From Strigamia acuminata (Eukaryota > Arthropoda > Chilopoda > Geophilomorpha > Linotaeniidae): DNA of 64,000 nt. Position 1 is the first letter of the stretch. Each line of letters starts with the position of its first letter. Shown piece after piece: positions 1 through 9,899 of the stretch. The translations under genes and the position numbers were made by a program. The notes below the pieces were generated by a model. It made no database searches. It was not told the DNA's origin and worked only from the letters and a program-made list of their open reading frames with translations. The stretch is taken from the NCBI GenBank assembly GCA_949358305.1, contig OX442314.1:55499369-55563368 (forward strand), in the 5' to 3' direction.

Positions 1-259
1 GTTGTAATTAGTCAGTCACAATACAGACATGTGTTAAATCTGGCTTGAAAGGATTATAAAGATCTTCTTGGAAACCATCAGCAAACATTGTGAACATTTC
101 AAATTTTATTGAACCTGTGCGTAAATAGTTGTAATTTTTATTTGTTTCAGGTGGCTGAGTTGTTAGTAAATTACCAAAGGAATGTTTAACGCAAGTTCCT
201 TGTGGATTAGGGAGGCTAGTGTAAGTCCGAACATCAAGTAGCTTATCAGGAAATAGACT
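1..259 (-). CDS. DEG/ENaC gene, exon with ectodomain of the second channel unit (continues beyond window)
   Basis: Part of an epithelial-sodium-channel/degenerin family protein, a plasma-membrane cation channel subunit. On the minus strand a clean splice acceptor (pyrimidine-rich tract ending TTTTGTCAG at 260) opens a phase-0 frame beginning SLFPDKLL. The frame carries the family's GxC signature (PQGTCVKHSFG) that follows the finger region of the ectodomain, then a beta-rich stretch. The preceding exon (444-1254) ends in phase 0, so the two join in frame. The frame closes near position 8, so a further donor or the true end may lie at or beyond the window edge. Family assignment rests on this motif and on continuity with the TM1 of the upstream exon; subtype and ligand cannot be told. 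Confidence 0.6.
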
Positions 260-443
260 CTGACAAAATAAATTTAAATTTGAGAAATATTTCATACATT
301 TTTCTAAAGAATGATTAATATTTGCTTCGATATTTTGTGATAGTTGTGTTTACGGTCACCACATTTTATCCTGGTTTTTTATTTGCAAAATCTGGCCACC
401 TTGGTCATGTTTTAGACTAATCATTAATATAAAAATTTCTTAC

Positions 444-1254
444 CCCCATTGTGATGAATTGTCGCTGTAGTGGTTCTACATATGCCATTTTCCACAGTTT
501 TTCAACTGTGAATTTATTCCAATTGACAAGATCCAATAAGTCAAAGTGGTATTTTGTAGTGTTTAGCTTCTGCTGTTTGAAATACTTGGCCTTCTGAAAT
601 TGAAGTTTTGGACTATGTGCCCCCGCACATACGATAATATTAGGGAAAGTCACATTGGCTGGATCTTCTATTGAAACAGTCGTTTGTATAAGTTTATTCA
701 AATATAGTGAAATTTTTTCTTGAACCAAAAATCCACTAAAACCAAACAAACAAAGGTATGTCAGGAAATATAACATTTGTTTCCAAGATAGTTTTTTGGG
801 CGCTTGAATTGTATTCGTCGTTCGACAGATTTTGAAGCAAGCTTCAATTCTTCTGGTCAAATGGTTGTTGTTTGGCAATTTTACTGCATGCCAATTTGCA
901 ACAACCAAAACCAAATTGATAAAAGATAGTAAAGAAAGTCCTAACCAAAGTCCGAGATTTCCACCAAAGTCAGACAACAGACTGATCAAGTCATAAATCA
1001 AGCGCTCTTTCAAAATCGTTATTTGGTTACTGTAAATGTACGTTGTGACAATAGACAGACCATTCTTGGATTGTTTGAATTCCATTTTGGCATTATTATC
1101 TATGTTTTCACAGCTTCTTGTACAACCACAGTCGAATTGGGGCGTTGGCGCCATTATAGTGTAACTGTTTTCTTTGTACATTGTTAAAGTTTCTTCTGAA
1201 TTGTTGCAAAGTTGAAGGAGTTTTCCTTTAGAATGTCTTGGCCTGTAGGGTAGC
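444..1254 (-). CDS. DEG/ENaC exon joining TM2 of unit 1 to TM1 of unit 2
   Basis: A single 811-bp exon with an open frame of 270 codons. It starts after acceptor TTAACAG (1256-1255) and ends at donor GTAAGA (443-438). Residues 1-50 are the cysteine-rich end of a DEG/ENaC ectodomain (CGCTRSC). Residues 89-118 are the second membrane helix with the family signature SDFGGNLGLWLGLS, including the G-x-S selectivity-filter motif (GLS). After a linker of about 40 residues a new first membrane helix follows (159-177, MLYFLTYLCLFGFSGF), then the post-TM1 signature FPNIIVC (203-209) and the start of another ectodomain. One exon therefore encodes the end of one channel subunit and the start of another: a predicted four-helix, two-domain polypeptide. 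I see no His-Gly gating motif in the linker. Splice phases agree with both neighbouring exons. Confidence 0.75.
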
Positions 1255-1340
1255 CTGTTAATGGTGATATAAGACAAATAAGAATATCCTATTACCGGTA
1301 CTTGTTTTTGCGTAATTAGTTATGCAGTATACGCACATAC

Positions 1341-1419
1341 CAACATGGGTTTTTGTCTAAAATTATTTCCATGCATCTTTCACTGCATTCGATGTAATTC
1401 TTCATGTCCACACAAGGGT
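1341..1419 (-). CDS. DEG/ENaC exon, cysteine-rich domain of unit 1
   Basis: A 79-bp exon on the minus strand encoding a C-x9-C-x3-C pattern (YIECSERCMEIILDKNPC), typical of the DEG/ENaC cysteine-rich region close to TM2. The donor GTATGT (1340-1335) is strong and ends in phase 2; the next exon starts with the single base that completes a Trp codon. The acceptor (GGAAAG at 1420) is weak and only 12 bp from the palindromic repeat array, so the repeat may have changed the original 3' splice site. Confidence 0.6.
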
Positions 1420-1431
1420 CTTTCCTTGTGC

Positions 1432-1757
1432 CCAAGGGCGAATTTTTGAAATTCGCCCTTGGAAACGTATTGTTACATTTCCAATGGCGAATCTAGGAAA
1501 ATTCGCCATTGGAAATGTAATTTGTACCTTTCTAATGGCGAATAGGTTTTAATGTTGAACAATTCGCCATTAGAAATGTAATTTGTACCTTTCTAATGGC
1601 GAATAGGTTTTAATGTCGAACAATTCGCCATTAGAAATGTAATTGGACCTTTCTAATGGCGAATAGGTTTTAATGTTGAACAATTCGCCATTAGAAATGT
1701 AATTGGACCTTTCTAATGGCGAATTATAATAAATTCGCCATTGGAAGTGCATTGTAA
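1432..1757. repeat. Palindromic minisatellite array, left
   Basis: Four units of 60-62 bp, each with an inverted repeat (TTTCTAATGGCGAAT ... ATTCGCCATTAGAAA) around a spacer such as AGGTTTTAATGTTGAAC. Related GGCGAATTT/AAATTCGCC palindromes begin the array. It lies in a DEG/ENaC intron beside the 1341-1419 exon. Open frames in it are products of the repeat. Confidence 0.85.
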
Positions 1758-1799
1758 TAGAACGAATTGCAATAAAATAAAAGAACACAACATTTTTAC

Positions 1800-1901
1800 C
1801 TGTGTTTGCAAACAAACTGAAATTATCTGATCCTACTATTGAATTAATTGGAAATGTCGCCACAGTTGTCAATCCAATTTTAGTGGCGTTTAGCACACAA
1901 A
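1800..1901 (-). CDS. Candidate exon of the DEG/ENaC gene (uncertain)
   Basis: A 102-bp minus-strand open stretch bounded by an AG (1903-1902) and a donor CAG|GTAAAA (1800/1799). It is phase 1 in and phase 1 out, which matches the phase needed by the 1341-1419 exon. It would encode VCVLNATKIGLTTVATFP and onward. It has no diagnostic family motif and its acceptor lacks a pyrimidine tract. It does not join directly to the 3168-3259 exon (phase 0), so an exon between them would be missing. Confidence 0.3.
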
Positions 1902-2329
1902 CTTGGATGTTGTGGGCAGGTATTAAACATTAATTACGTTGTAAATAAGTTGGAAACGTGAGAACAAAAAGTCGTCTGATAAACCAAAAGATCTTCTGTT
2001 TCTGAACTTATGTAAAGATCTGTACAGTAAGGTACACAAAATTTATTTTTGAAATTCTAGCATTGTCGTTAACTACATTTTATGCCTTTCTTTTTCCCGC
2101 TATGAAATCATTTTCTGGTGTACTAATTAATTGGTTGATACAGGAAAGCTTTTTGCTTTGTAAGACGGAAGTGAAGTGCTTATTTCATTCTTTGCTGGTG
2201 TCATGTACACACGATTATACAATGAAACACTCGATTCTTTTCCGGGCGCAGCATATCTTTTGTCTGCAGCATTTTGTAGCATTTCAGCAGTATTTTTTTG
2301 GTAAAAAAAATCACGAAATTCCCATTTTG

Positions 2330-2665
2330 GCCTACGATTCGCCACCAAATCGCCATTGGAAACGTGTTTGGTCAGTTCCAATGGCGAATCGGTTTTTATT
2401 TTACACCGATTCGCCATTAGAAACGTGTTTGGTCAGTTCCAATGGCGAATCGGTTTAATTTTACACCGATTCGCCATTGGAAACGTGTTTGGTCAGTTCC
2501 AATGGCGAATCGGTTTAATTTTATACCGATTCGCCATTGGAAACGTGTTTGGTCATTTCCAATGACGAATGTGTGCAAATTCGCCATTGGAAATGTTTTT
2601 GGCAAAAAAATTTATTTTTTCGCCATTAATCACTACGACGAAATTCGCCCTTAGGCGATTCGCCG
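2330..2665. repeat. Palindromic minisatellite array, right
   Basis: About four and a half units with an exact 60-bp period (compare 2401, 2461 and 2521). Each contains ATTCGCCATTGGAAACG and the inverted TTCCAATGGCGAAT. Core sequence and period match the array at 1432-1757, about 570 bp away. The array ends in further GGCGAAT-type palindromes near 2640-2665. Confidence 0.85.
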
Positions 2666-3167
2666 TTCGGACGGCACCCCCTTATGCTGAATTCCACTTT
2701 TTATGCCCAAAAACATTACATTATGGCAGACAATAAAAACTTGTTTTACCATTCTTAGTTGCAGTCCTATTCTTAGATTGGTGAAAGATGGCACGGGTAA
2801 TATTTGTTGAAAATCTAAAGGTAATGTATTTGCTACCTACAATTAAATTCATGAAAACATGAAATGTGCATTTTAAAAATTCAAATTATAATTTTAACCA
2901 AGGCCTAACGTCAGCAAAATAAAATAGTATAAAAATAATAGAAAATAGAAAATAAAGATGGGTTAAATTAAAAATAAAATTAGGGGTGTACCGCATGCCC
3001 GTGACACAATTTTACCTTAAACTAAATATAGTGTAAAAAATGTCATAATTGTACGGAAAAAGCACCTGCCACAAACTGTATTATGTAGACTACGTACGTT
3101 GTGTAATATTCTTTACTGTTTACTGCATGAATTCATTTTCTTGCAAGTAAGGTTAAAAGTAACTTAC

Positions 3168-3259
3168 AATGGTTTGAGACTTTCCTGGCAACAATTCTGG
3201 TGTTTTAAAGAGTATACTGACTTCTGTGTTTAGTTCTGAGCCACTCATGGTTCTTTCAA
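3168..3259 (-). CDS. DEG/ENaC exon, ectodomain of unit 1
   Basis: A 92-bp exon after acceptor TTTAATTGCAG (261-260 region of line 3241), ending at donor GTAAGT (3167-3162). Only one frame is open (ERTMSGSELNTEVSILF), and its phase (1 in, 0 out) fits the preceding 3331-3400 exon. No family signature on its own; assignment follows from position and phase. Confidence 0.5.
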
Positions 3260-3330
3260 CTGCAATTAAAATTAAAATTTTCTTTTTCTTTTGGAAGCAA
3301 TAGAAAACGTTTGTTTTAAGTTTAGCTCAC

Positions 3331-3400
3331 CTTCTATTTTTGTACAAGTCCCCATAGGAAAAAGTTGCTGCTTATTTCGCACTTCTAAAGGAACGTGCAC
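3331..3400 (-). CDS. DEG/ENaC exon with GxC motif, ectodomain of unit 1
   Basis: A 70-bp exon: acceptor CCTACAG before 3400 and donor GTGAGC at 3330. It enters in phase 0, matching the end of the TM1 exon (4842), and encodes VHVPLEVRNKQQLFPMGTC. The MGTC corresponds to the family's GxC position, also seen in unit 2 at 1-259. Confidence 0.5.
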
Positions 3401-4841
3401 CTGTAGGACAACAGAAGATATAAATCAGATGTGCAGAGGGTAAAGGCGCAGGCTGCCCGTTTGAACAGTAAAAAAGAATATTTTATTTTTGAAAAAATCG
3501 GTTTAAAAAAAATCCAAAAAAAATCGAAAAATTCGAAAAGCTTTTTAAAAAATCCAAAAAAACATTTTAAAAATAAAATAAAAAGATTTTATAATTTAAA
3601 ATCTCGAATTAATTCGTAAAAAAAAATATATGCAGATGTAAAAACACAAGCCGTAAAACTCGATTCTCGACATCCTTCTCGACGCATTCCAAAACAGTCC
3701 AAAACCGCTCGAACCCGACTTCTTCTTGTGTAACTAACTTCCCCTCGAATTATACCGACCACTACTCCAATTTTCGAACACCATCATTCGTCTCTGCTCG
3801 CCCCACCGATCGAAATTCGCTTTTTCTGCTCGAAATCGACCTTGTGGTTCTAATAAAAACCAATTTTAACCAAAACAAACCATCAAAAAACCAAAATTCC
3901 TCTCCATCTTGACTCAATTGCAGTCGCTCGAGCGAACTGACCGCCTCGGCGAGCGGTGCAGCGCTGCGAGTGACATTTCAACGTTTTTCTGCCGGCAATT
4001 GCTTTTGTTGTTGTTTTTGTTGTCCGGTTTCCATTGTCCATCGTAGCCCGACGCTCCACGGAAGCCTCTACGCGTGGGCAACGTCCCTGGTTGTAGTTGT
4101 AGTTGTAGTTGTCGCGGGGAATATGAAGTCGAGGCTCGCGGTTCATTTTCGGTCGCGTAGGGCGCGGGCAAAACTCTTTCTATCAATCTATCAATTGGAG
4201 ATGGTGAGGAAATGTGTTTGGTTATGGTTTTCATCGTTTATCTGTGTTGCAATATTACTGTAATACCGGAAACACAAAATTTGTACCTCCGTTACCACCA
4301 AATAATGTGCAATTCTGGGCGAGATTAAAGATGGCAGAGTTTGGGGTTTCTTTCTGTCACGTTGCGGCGCTGCTTTACACTTTTTTTTACCCCATATCAG
4401 TTCACACATCCCAGTTACACCTTGCAATAACTATATGCACCTTTTAGAAGAATTTCACCTTTTTATCAGAAGGTGTAACTCTGCTATTTTACACCATTTT
4501 TACTACATTTTCGTTCACTCCTCCCTATTACACTCTTTAACACTGTTTAAATGTAAAAAAAAATTTAAAAGGTATATTTTATGCTTTTACACCTTTTTAA
4601 ACCTATTATTTCTCCCAGTGTGTAACTTATAACTGCCCAAATCTTCCTGTATCTTCTCTTAATCCCTGTTAATCTTTAGAATCCAAAACCTAATCCCCAA
4701 AATCAAGATTCTAACCTCTGCTTTGCAGATGCATGTGCCACAAAGTGAAGTAAATGTTGGAGCCCGCTTAATAGTTGGCTCTTTACGATAATGCTAAGCT
4801 ACTTGTACTACTGTTTAACTATTAAATACTATTAAACTTAC
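3401..4841. other. Intron of the DEG/ENaC gene, no further exon recognised
   Basis: Non-coding on inspection. It contains an A-rich stretch (3470-3640), a GC-richer block (3880-4160) with a short (TTGTAG)n microsatellite at 4089-4112, and an AT-rich stretch with several TTACACC/GGTGTAA motifs at 4380-4625. Small open frames here show no family motif. Confidence 0.5.
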
Positions 4842-5324
4842 TTTCGGATGACGTGTTACATCATATGCGAATGTGTCCTGAACAACTTTGAAACTGTAGT
4901 TCAAGTTCCACACGTTAGTAAGATCGGCATTCGGGTCCTGAATAAGTCTGTTCAGTGGGAGCATTGAATCAGTTAACCTTGCACCAGCATCAAGTGATTC
5001 ATAGTAATCCCACACATATTTGTTTACTGGAACACATATATGTACATTGGGTAACTTGAACGTTTCAAGCTTTTCTTCGTACACATCAACGGCTTTCGGG
5101 TTTTCCAGATAAAATGAAATGCGGTCGTAGGTTTGGAAAGAATAGACGAGAATACAGACAACGACAAGAAGAGCCCAAACGAAACGAAATGCAAGATAAT
5201 TATTTTTATCAATCATTGGCTGGAACTCTTGAGGAATATTTCTTGTTATTTCTAGTCGTTTGAGAACATCTTTTACTGCTCGTCTAAGCCTCATACGGGA
5301 GCTTTGGTTAATTCTCATTATCCG
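4842..5324 (-). CDS. DEG/ENaC exon, N-terminus and TM1 of unit 1
   Basis: A 483-bp exon (161 codons) on the minus strand. It carries a basic cytoplasmic N-terminus (RMRLRRAVKDVLKRLE), the first membrane helix at about residues 45-67 (FVWALLVVVCILVYSF), then the post-TM1 signature LPNVHICVPVNKYVWDYY and the beginning of the extracellular domain. Acceptor TTTCTTTATGCAG lies directly upstream (5325) and donor GTAAGT at 4841; both phases are 0. A 62-bp intron separates it from an exon ending in ATG (5391-5389). It is the first coding block of the gene whose later exons lie at 3400, 3259, 1419, 1254 and 259. Usual family length is 500-600 residues per channel unit; this gene seems to hold two units. 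Confidence 0.7.
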
Positions 5325-5388
5325 CTGCATAAAGAAAAGTGGAAATGAGTTTGCCGTATTTTGATCGAGAATATTTTGATTTGCTTAC

Positions 5389-5391
5389 CAT
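5389..5391 (-). CDS. Probable start codon exon of the DEG/ENaC gene
   Basis: ATG immediately followed by donor GTAAGC (5388-5383) and, 62 bp on, the acceptor of the 4842-5324 exon in phase 0. The upstream extent of this exon (5' UTR) is not defined. An alternative is the in-frame ATG four codons into the next exon. Confidence 0.4.
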
Positions 5392-5493
5392 TTTACAATT
5401 TACTTTTTGGATTCGAAATCAGTCCACCAGTCATGGAGGAGATAGACGTCGCAGACAGGAAGACAGACTCCTCATGGCTAGTATATTGATTTT

Positions 5494-5655
5494 AACATAA
5501 AACTGTAATATTTCCGGTTAAGAAACATAAAACTGTAATATTTCTTGTTAAGAAATAAAACTGCAATATTTCTTGATCAGAAACATAAAACTGCAATATT
5601 TCTTGTTCAGAAACATAAAACTGTAATATTTCTTGTTCAGAAACATAAAATTGTC
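5494..5655. repeat. 30-bp minisatellite
   Basis: About five copies of a 30-bp unit, AAACATAAAACTGTAATATT followed by TCTTGTTCAG, with point differences and one short unit. Upstream of the DEG/ENaC start. Confidence 0.85.
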
Positions 5656-7541
5656 GTTAAAAGCAATAAATTACAAAAATGCATAAATAAACCGTTAGCG
5701 TAGTCTGTCAGACTTGAGACCAGAAACAGAATCATCATCTCTGTGGAAACAGAATCGATATTTCTGTGGTAACTGCATTTGTTGAAAAAACATTCGACAT
5801 TAGCAAGAGTGTTATTCTATTCACAATACGTGACTAAGTTTGGCGAGCTAAGCCTTATGGTACAAAGTATGATACAAAGACATGTGGGCAACAACAGAAA
5901 CTTAACACAAAGCATGTTTTCCTCTCAAAAAATGCATTTCTAGGCACCAATATAACCTCTTGAGTCAAAACATACGAAATTAAGGCCAAAACATCCATTT
6001 TTAGATGCATGAAATGGTACAATGAGCACATCCACACGTTTCTGCAATCCCTTTGAGTTTTTCAGTTGTCAAAGGTTACTACACTAACAATATCCGGGCA
6101 GGTGACACTACATTCTAACAAATGTCAAGGTGGCCTGCCTATTGTCACGCGGTTAGGAGTCACACCGCGCTATGTTTATACCTCTAGTTTAACCAAAGCC
6201 CACCAGATGGCGCCCAGAGCAGTTACGTAATGGATTCTCAACAATACATCATTGTTTTTCAGTGTTGTTTTGGCAACGCGCACAAGCCTAACGTGTAGCT
6301 GAAATTGACATAGGCCAACAGACCTCATATGTCTCTTGTACAGTGCGGTCGGTTACTCTATCTCTTCTCATCACACTTACTTGAACACTCATGTAGGCTC
6401 CAACTCGGTCTGAACCAGGTTACTGGGCATTACAGTGGTAAACAGGGAGAAGGTCCCTGGCGGTCTGTAACTCAACTACTAGAATTATCCCTCACTCTGA
6501 CAGGCATGCTTAAATGTTTAAACTGACAATTTTTATCCTTCTCTTTCTGCACTAACAGTTTCAAATTTTCTTCGTCTGTCGCCGTCGCCGGTGCTAATGA
6601 ATAAATGAATGAGTTTTGCTGACTTTTCTCGGAGCACGGTTGACATGGGAAAACCACTAAAACACATTTTGATTAATTAAATTTTAAATATTAAAATATT
6701 TGCTTTTCACTTTCTTTTAAGCTGATAAGTTTTTGATTGATTTTCTTCTGTGAAAAATTAATTTACGCTCTTTTACCATTTTTGAGTTTGCTCACCATTG
6801 ATTCAGTCAGGAGAGATCAAGTTGAGCTGTCTGGCGCCACTGCAACTCAATTGATTTACATTGTCACGCCTCTGGTGAGAAAACTTATAACTACTGAAAT
6901 GAAAAGAATATTTTTTTTTCTGGCTTGGGCGTACCAAATCAATATATTTTTTTATTAAAACGTGTACAGTTGACATAAAAACAGACACTACTGAATTAGA
7001 TTTAAAAAAAAAATCAATGAATTATTTATTTTGTGATATTGGCTAGACATACTTGTCAGTTGTCACAAAAGCAGTAATAAATCAACATCAAAAACGTTTG
7101 ATTGTTTGGCCACCTTAGTGGCCTACGGTACTCCACACACTGCCTGGTGGCCCCAAGCCGTCCCCCTCTTGGAGGAGTGGACCAGTCTAGTAGGGGAGGA
7201 GGGAGCTGAGTCGTGTGGTGAGAGAAGAGACGTTCCTGAGAGAGCCGAGGGAGAAGACGTGCCAGGGTGAGATGCCACGGTCCTAACACCAGCAGAGACA
7301 ACTGCTGACTCTGCTCCTCTCAACATTCACCACTGTGACGCTCAGTAGAAGGAAGATGTGCCTGCTCCAGCCTCCATGAGCGGCTACATGGGTCGTATGG
7401 ATATGTACGGCAGAATGTTCGTCCGACGCAATCAACCATGTCACTCATTCATGGGACTTAGGTTCCGTGTGTGACGGGTTGGACGCCGGTGTAGCGTGCC
7501 TAACAGCACAGCCACACAGTAAGATAGGTGACCCAACCCCT
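5656..7541. other. Intergenic, nothing recognised
   Basis: AT-rich with a GC-richer block at 7100-7500. Open frames are short and lack any motif I recognise. Most of the 7467-7772 frame lies in the solo LTR that follows. Confidence 0.4.
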
Positions 7542-8606
7542 TGCGGCAATCCGGGTTTTTACTTATTAAATTATATAAACTCAACAAGCAATCGTCGTAG
7601 AGATGCCGTACAGGACTTCTACTCTGTGGCCAAATGTTTGTCTAGGGGAATGATTTCACACAGAGTAAAGGAAAAATTAGATAGTTTTAATTATCTTAAA
7701 ATACAAAGGAGATATATTCTTAATGTTTGGGGTCGATCTGGCTTCTTCTTCAACTTGCACACTCACGGTTGACCGTTGGCTCCAAGATGGCGTCGATGGC
7801 GTCGTGTGAGCGCGGGATTTTGGCAGAGTAAACTCAATGCCAAAATACGCCTCTAAATGTACTAAAATCCTCGTGGAGCACGCTTGACACGAGAATACGT
7901 CTCACACACAGTGAAAGTGACTATTACGGAGCAAGCTCGACGTAATAATCCGTCAACACACAGATCGCTTTGTGGAGTTGGCCTCGACGCAAAGCCTTCA
8001 AACTAACAGAGTAAACTCGATGTTAGTTTCACACAGAAATAGCTTAAATTACGCGTAGTAATTCAAGCAATGAAAGCGCTATTCCGTGCAGTGGGTACAG
8101 ACCAGCAATGAAACTCAATTTGTCCAATATCACAGATCATACTTTGCAATTGTAGGCAGAAGTTTGACACGGTTGTGAACAGTTTGGAGGTGGAATCAAG
8201 AGTGCGGGAAGAGTGGGCCAAAACCGTTTGGTTCACTCCAAAATCTGCTCAGTAAAGCTGCGCAGATGACGAGTTGCACAAAGATCACACACAGCCGCCT
8301 TCGGGTCGTGTGCAACAATTGAGCCAGGCACGCGCCAGAGGAAGGGATGCTCCGCCCAGGCACACGCCTAGCAGCATCATCAAAGCAATGCACGCTGCAG
8401 CGCGATTGGTTGACGCTGTTGCTGGGTCAAAACTTGCTGCAAGACACGACATTATTTGGGTAATATTGTGTCTTGTTTTATATTTAATTAATGTATGTTT
8501 TATTTCAATTTACATTGAAACAAAACATATATGAATGTTTGCTATGTTCATAAGACAAATTGGAAATATGGTGCGTACTCAAATAGGAATATTTGAGGTC
8601 ACCACA
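7542..8606 (-). mobile_element. Solo LTR (Gypsy-type), minus strand
   Basis: About 1065 bp. Read on the minus strand it begins TGTGGTGACCTCAAATA and ends AAAACCCGGATTGCCGCA, so it has TG...CA ends. It is flanked by the same 4 bp, CCCT, at 7538-7541 and 8607-8610, the duplication size of Ty3/Gypsy elements. Both ends resemble those of the solo LTR at 46625-47552 (TGTGGTGATCTCAAAATA ... AAAACCCGGATCGCAGCA). It contains a series of RNA-type hairpins (7817-8063, 8440-8475, 8496-8527, 8589-8606 region). No internal coding region remains, as expected after LTR-LTR recombination. Confidence 0.75.
7817..8063 (-). repeat. Serial hairpins with a shared loop and different stems
   Basis: Five hairpins 34-53 bp apart. 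On the plus strand each reads stem, GAG, 4-5 nt, CTC (or CTT), GA or AA, complementary stem. Stems: 7817-7825/7838-7846 (ATTTTGGCA), 7870-7875/7888-7893 (CTCGTG), 7922-7928/7941-7947 (TATTACG), 7967-7974/7988-7995 (GCTTTGTG, one G-T pair), 8000-8008/8021-8029 (AAACTAACA). A sixth hairpin without the GAG/CTC core is at 8047-8063. Confidence 0.8.
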
Positions 8607-8839
8607 CCCTAGACAACGATAAAAGGCCAAAACCCCGCAATCTGAGTTCCTGTCTTGTTATTACGTGATGTGTGCGTGATGTGTGCGTCGAGTAATCGCT
8701 GAGCATGAAAAAACGAGGCTTGGGTAAGAGTATTGTAATTTGTTATCACGTATCCGATGGCAAAGTGTCGATGCAATGTTGTCCGGGGTGTGACACAGAC
8801 CCAACGGAACACGTTTAAGTATACAAAATCGGTTCCTAT

Positions 8840-9072
8840 TGTGGAGTTTTTCGGGTCGACGGGCGATAACGATCGCCAGGGGGCGGGCGGACATAACGAA
8901 TATGTCCGAGAAACGTTTTGGAGGCGATTCTTGTAATCAACCAATCAGGGTTGACCAGTGTCATATATAATCAGTTTTGTTTATTTAATAAAATCACTTG
9001 AAGTTAACTAGAGCTTGTAGTTGTGTCTTGGTAATTTCGGGTCAGCTGATCCCAAGTTTGGGATAGTTTACA
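8840..9072 (+). repeat. 5' LTR of the non-autonomous element
   Basis: Begins TGTGGAG and ends TTTACA. TATATAA at 8964-8970 is a likely TATA box and AATAAA at 8987-8992 a likely polyadenylation signal. It differs from the 3' LTR at a few positions only (for example GTCGAC against GTCAAC near the start). Confidence 0.9.
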
Positions 9073-9085
9073 TCAGAAGTGGGAT
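9073..9085 (+). promoter_or_regulatory. Possible primer binding site (leucine-tRNA type)
   Basis: TCAGAAGTGGGAT directly abuts the 5' LTR. It is complementary to the 3' region of leucine tRNAs as I know it (TGTCAGAAGTGGGAT...), but the bases matching the tRNA's last five nucleotides are absent, so the pairing would be slightly internal. Confidence 0.45.
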
Positions 9086-9265
9086 AGACGAATTCGATGC
9101 GACGATAAAGTAGACGAGAAAGTAGAAGAAGTAAGAGGCGACGACCGTTTTTGGCGACGGGAACGAAAGTCGGGGTAACAAATAGCGCGTGGACGGTTCG
9201 GGAAACGAGAGACGATTCGCCGAATAAACACGTGCTACGAAGGTTAGCCGAACTTCGAACGAGAG

Positions 9266-9899
9266 ATGGCCGACGCGGAAGCAGTATTAGCAAAAATCCA
9301 ACGTAGAGAGATTCCAACGTACGAAGAGTTAAACGTGCTGAGGACCCGGGAGATAAGGCCGCTATTACGGGAGCGGAAAATTGTACCACAGAAGTTGAAA
9401 ACAGACATGCTGGGACAATTATGGCGCGCGATGCGTGCGGAGGCGGGAATCGTAGAACGAGTAGAAAGCGACGACGAAGACGACGACGGAAAAGACGACG
9501 AAGAGAACAACGAAAAGAAAGCAGAAGATAACGATCCGAAGATAGAAGAAAATGTACCAATAGAAGCGGTGACTAACGGCGGATTTAGTGCGGATCAAGT
9601 GCAAAAGATGATGAAACAAATGATGGAGACGATGCTAGCGATGCAGACGAAACCAGAGGCGCTGAAAGAGAAGAAAGAAGTTAAGAATGCGCCAAAATTA
9701 CCACGATTTTCGGGCACTCGAAGCGAGCTGCGTACGACCACGCAATGGTTACAGGACGTTCGTGAATACGCGAAGGAGTACCAATGGACAAACGTAACTA
9801 CGGTGACGACGGCGGCAGCAGCGTTAGAGGGACCAGCGAAAGTGTGGCAAGACAGCGCGGGAACGACGATCCGGAAATTCGACGTATGGGCGGTTGAGT
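9266..9899 (+). pseudogene. Gag of the non-autonomous element, 5' part (interrupted)
   Basis: The first 211 codons of a Gag-like protein starting MADAEAVLAKIQRRE. It has an acidic stretch (residues 68-100), a Met/Gln-rich helix (QKMMKQMMETMLAMQ) and then the beginning of a capsid-like domain (LPRFSGTRSELRTTTQWLQD). At 9899 it is cut by the 5' LTR of Gypsy copy 1. The rest resumes at 22276 after the 3' LTR in the same frame once the 4-bp GAGT duplication is counted once: 634 + 1883 bp = 839 codons including stop. The ORF was therefore open when the nested insertion took place. Confidence 0.8.

Noticed and set aside
2063-2654. Frames with repeated NVFGQFQWRIG-like units
   Set aside because: Translation of the 60-bp palindromic minisatellite; stops and frames follow the repeat.
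1432-2665. CRISPR-like array
   Set aside because: Units are palindromic with no unique spacers, and the context is eukaryotic.
2750-2814. Possible extra DEG/ENaC exon on the minus strand (LPVPSFTNLRIGLQLR)
   Set aside because: Splice signals exist, but its phase does not fit the neighbouring exons and the phase-0 reading contains a stop.
7467-7772. 101-codon plus-strand frame
   Set aside because: Starts outside and runs into the solo LTR; no motif.
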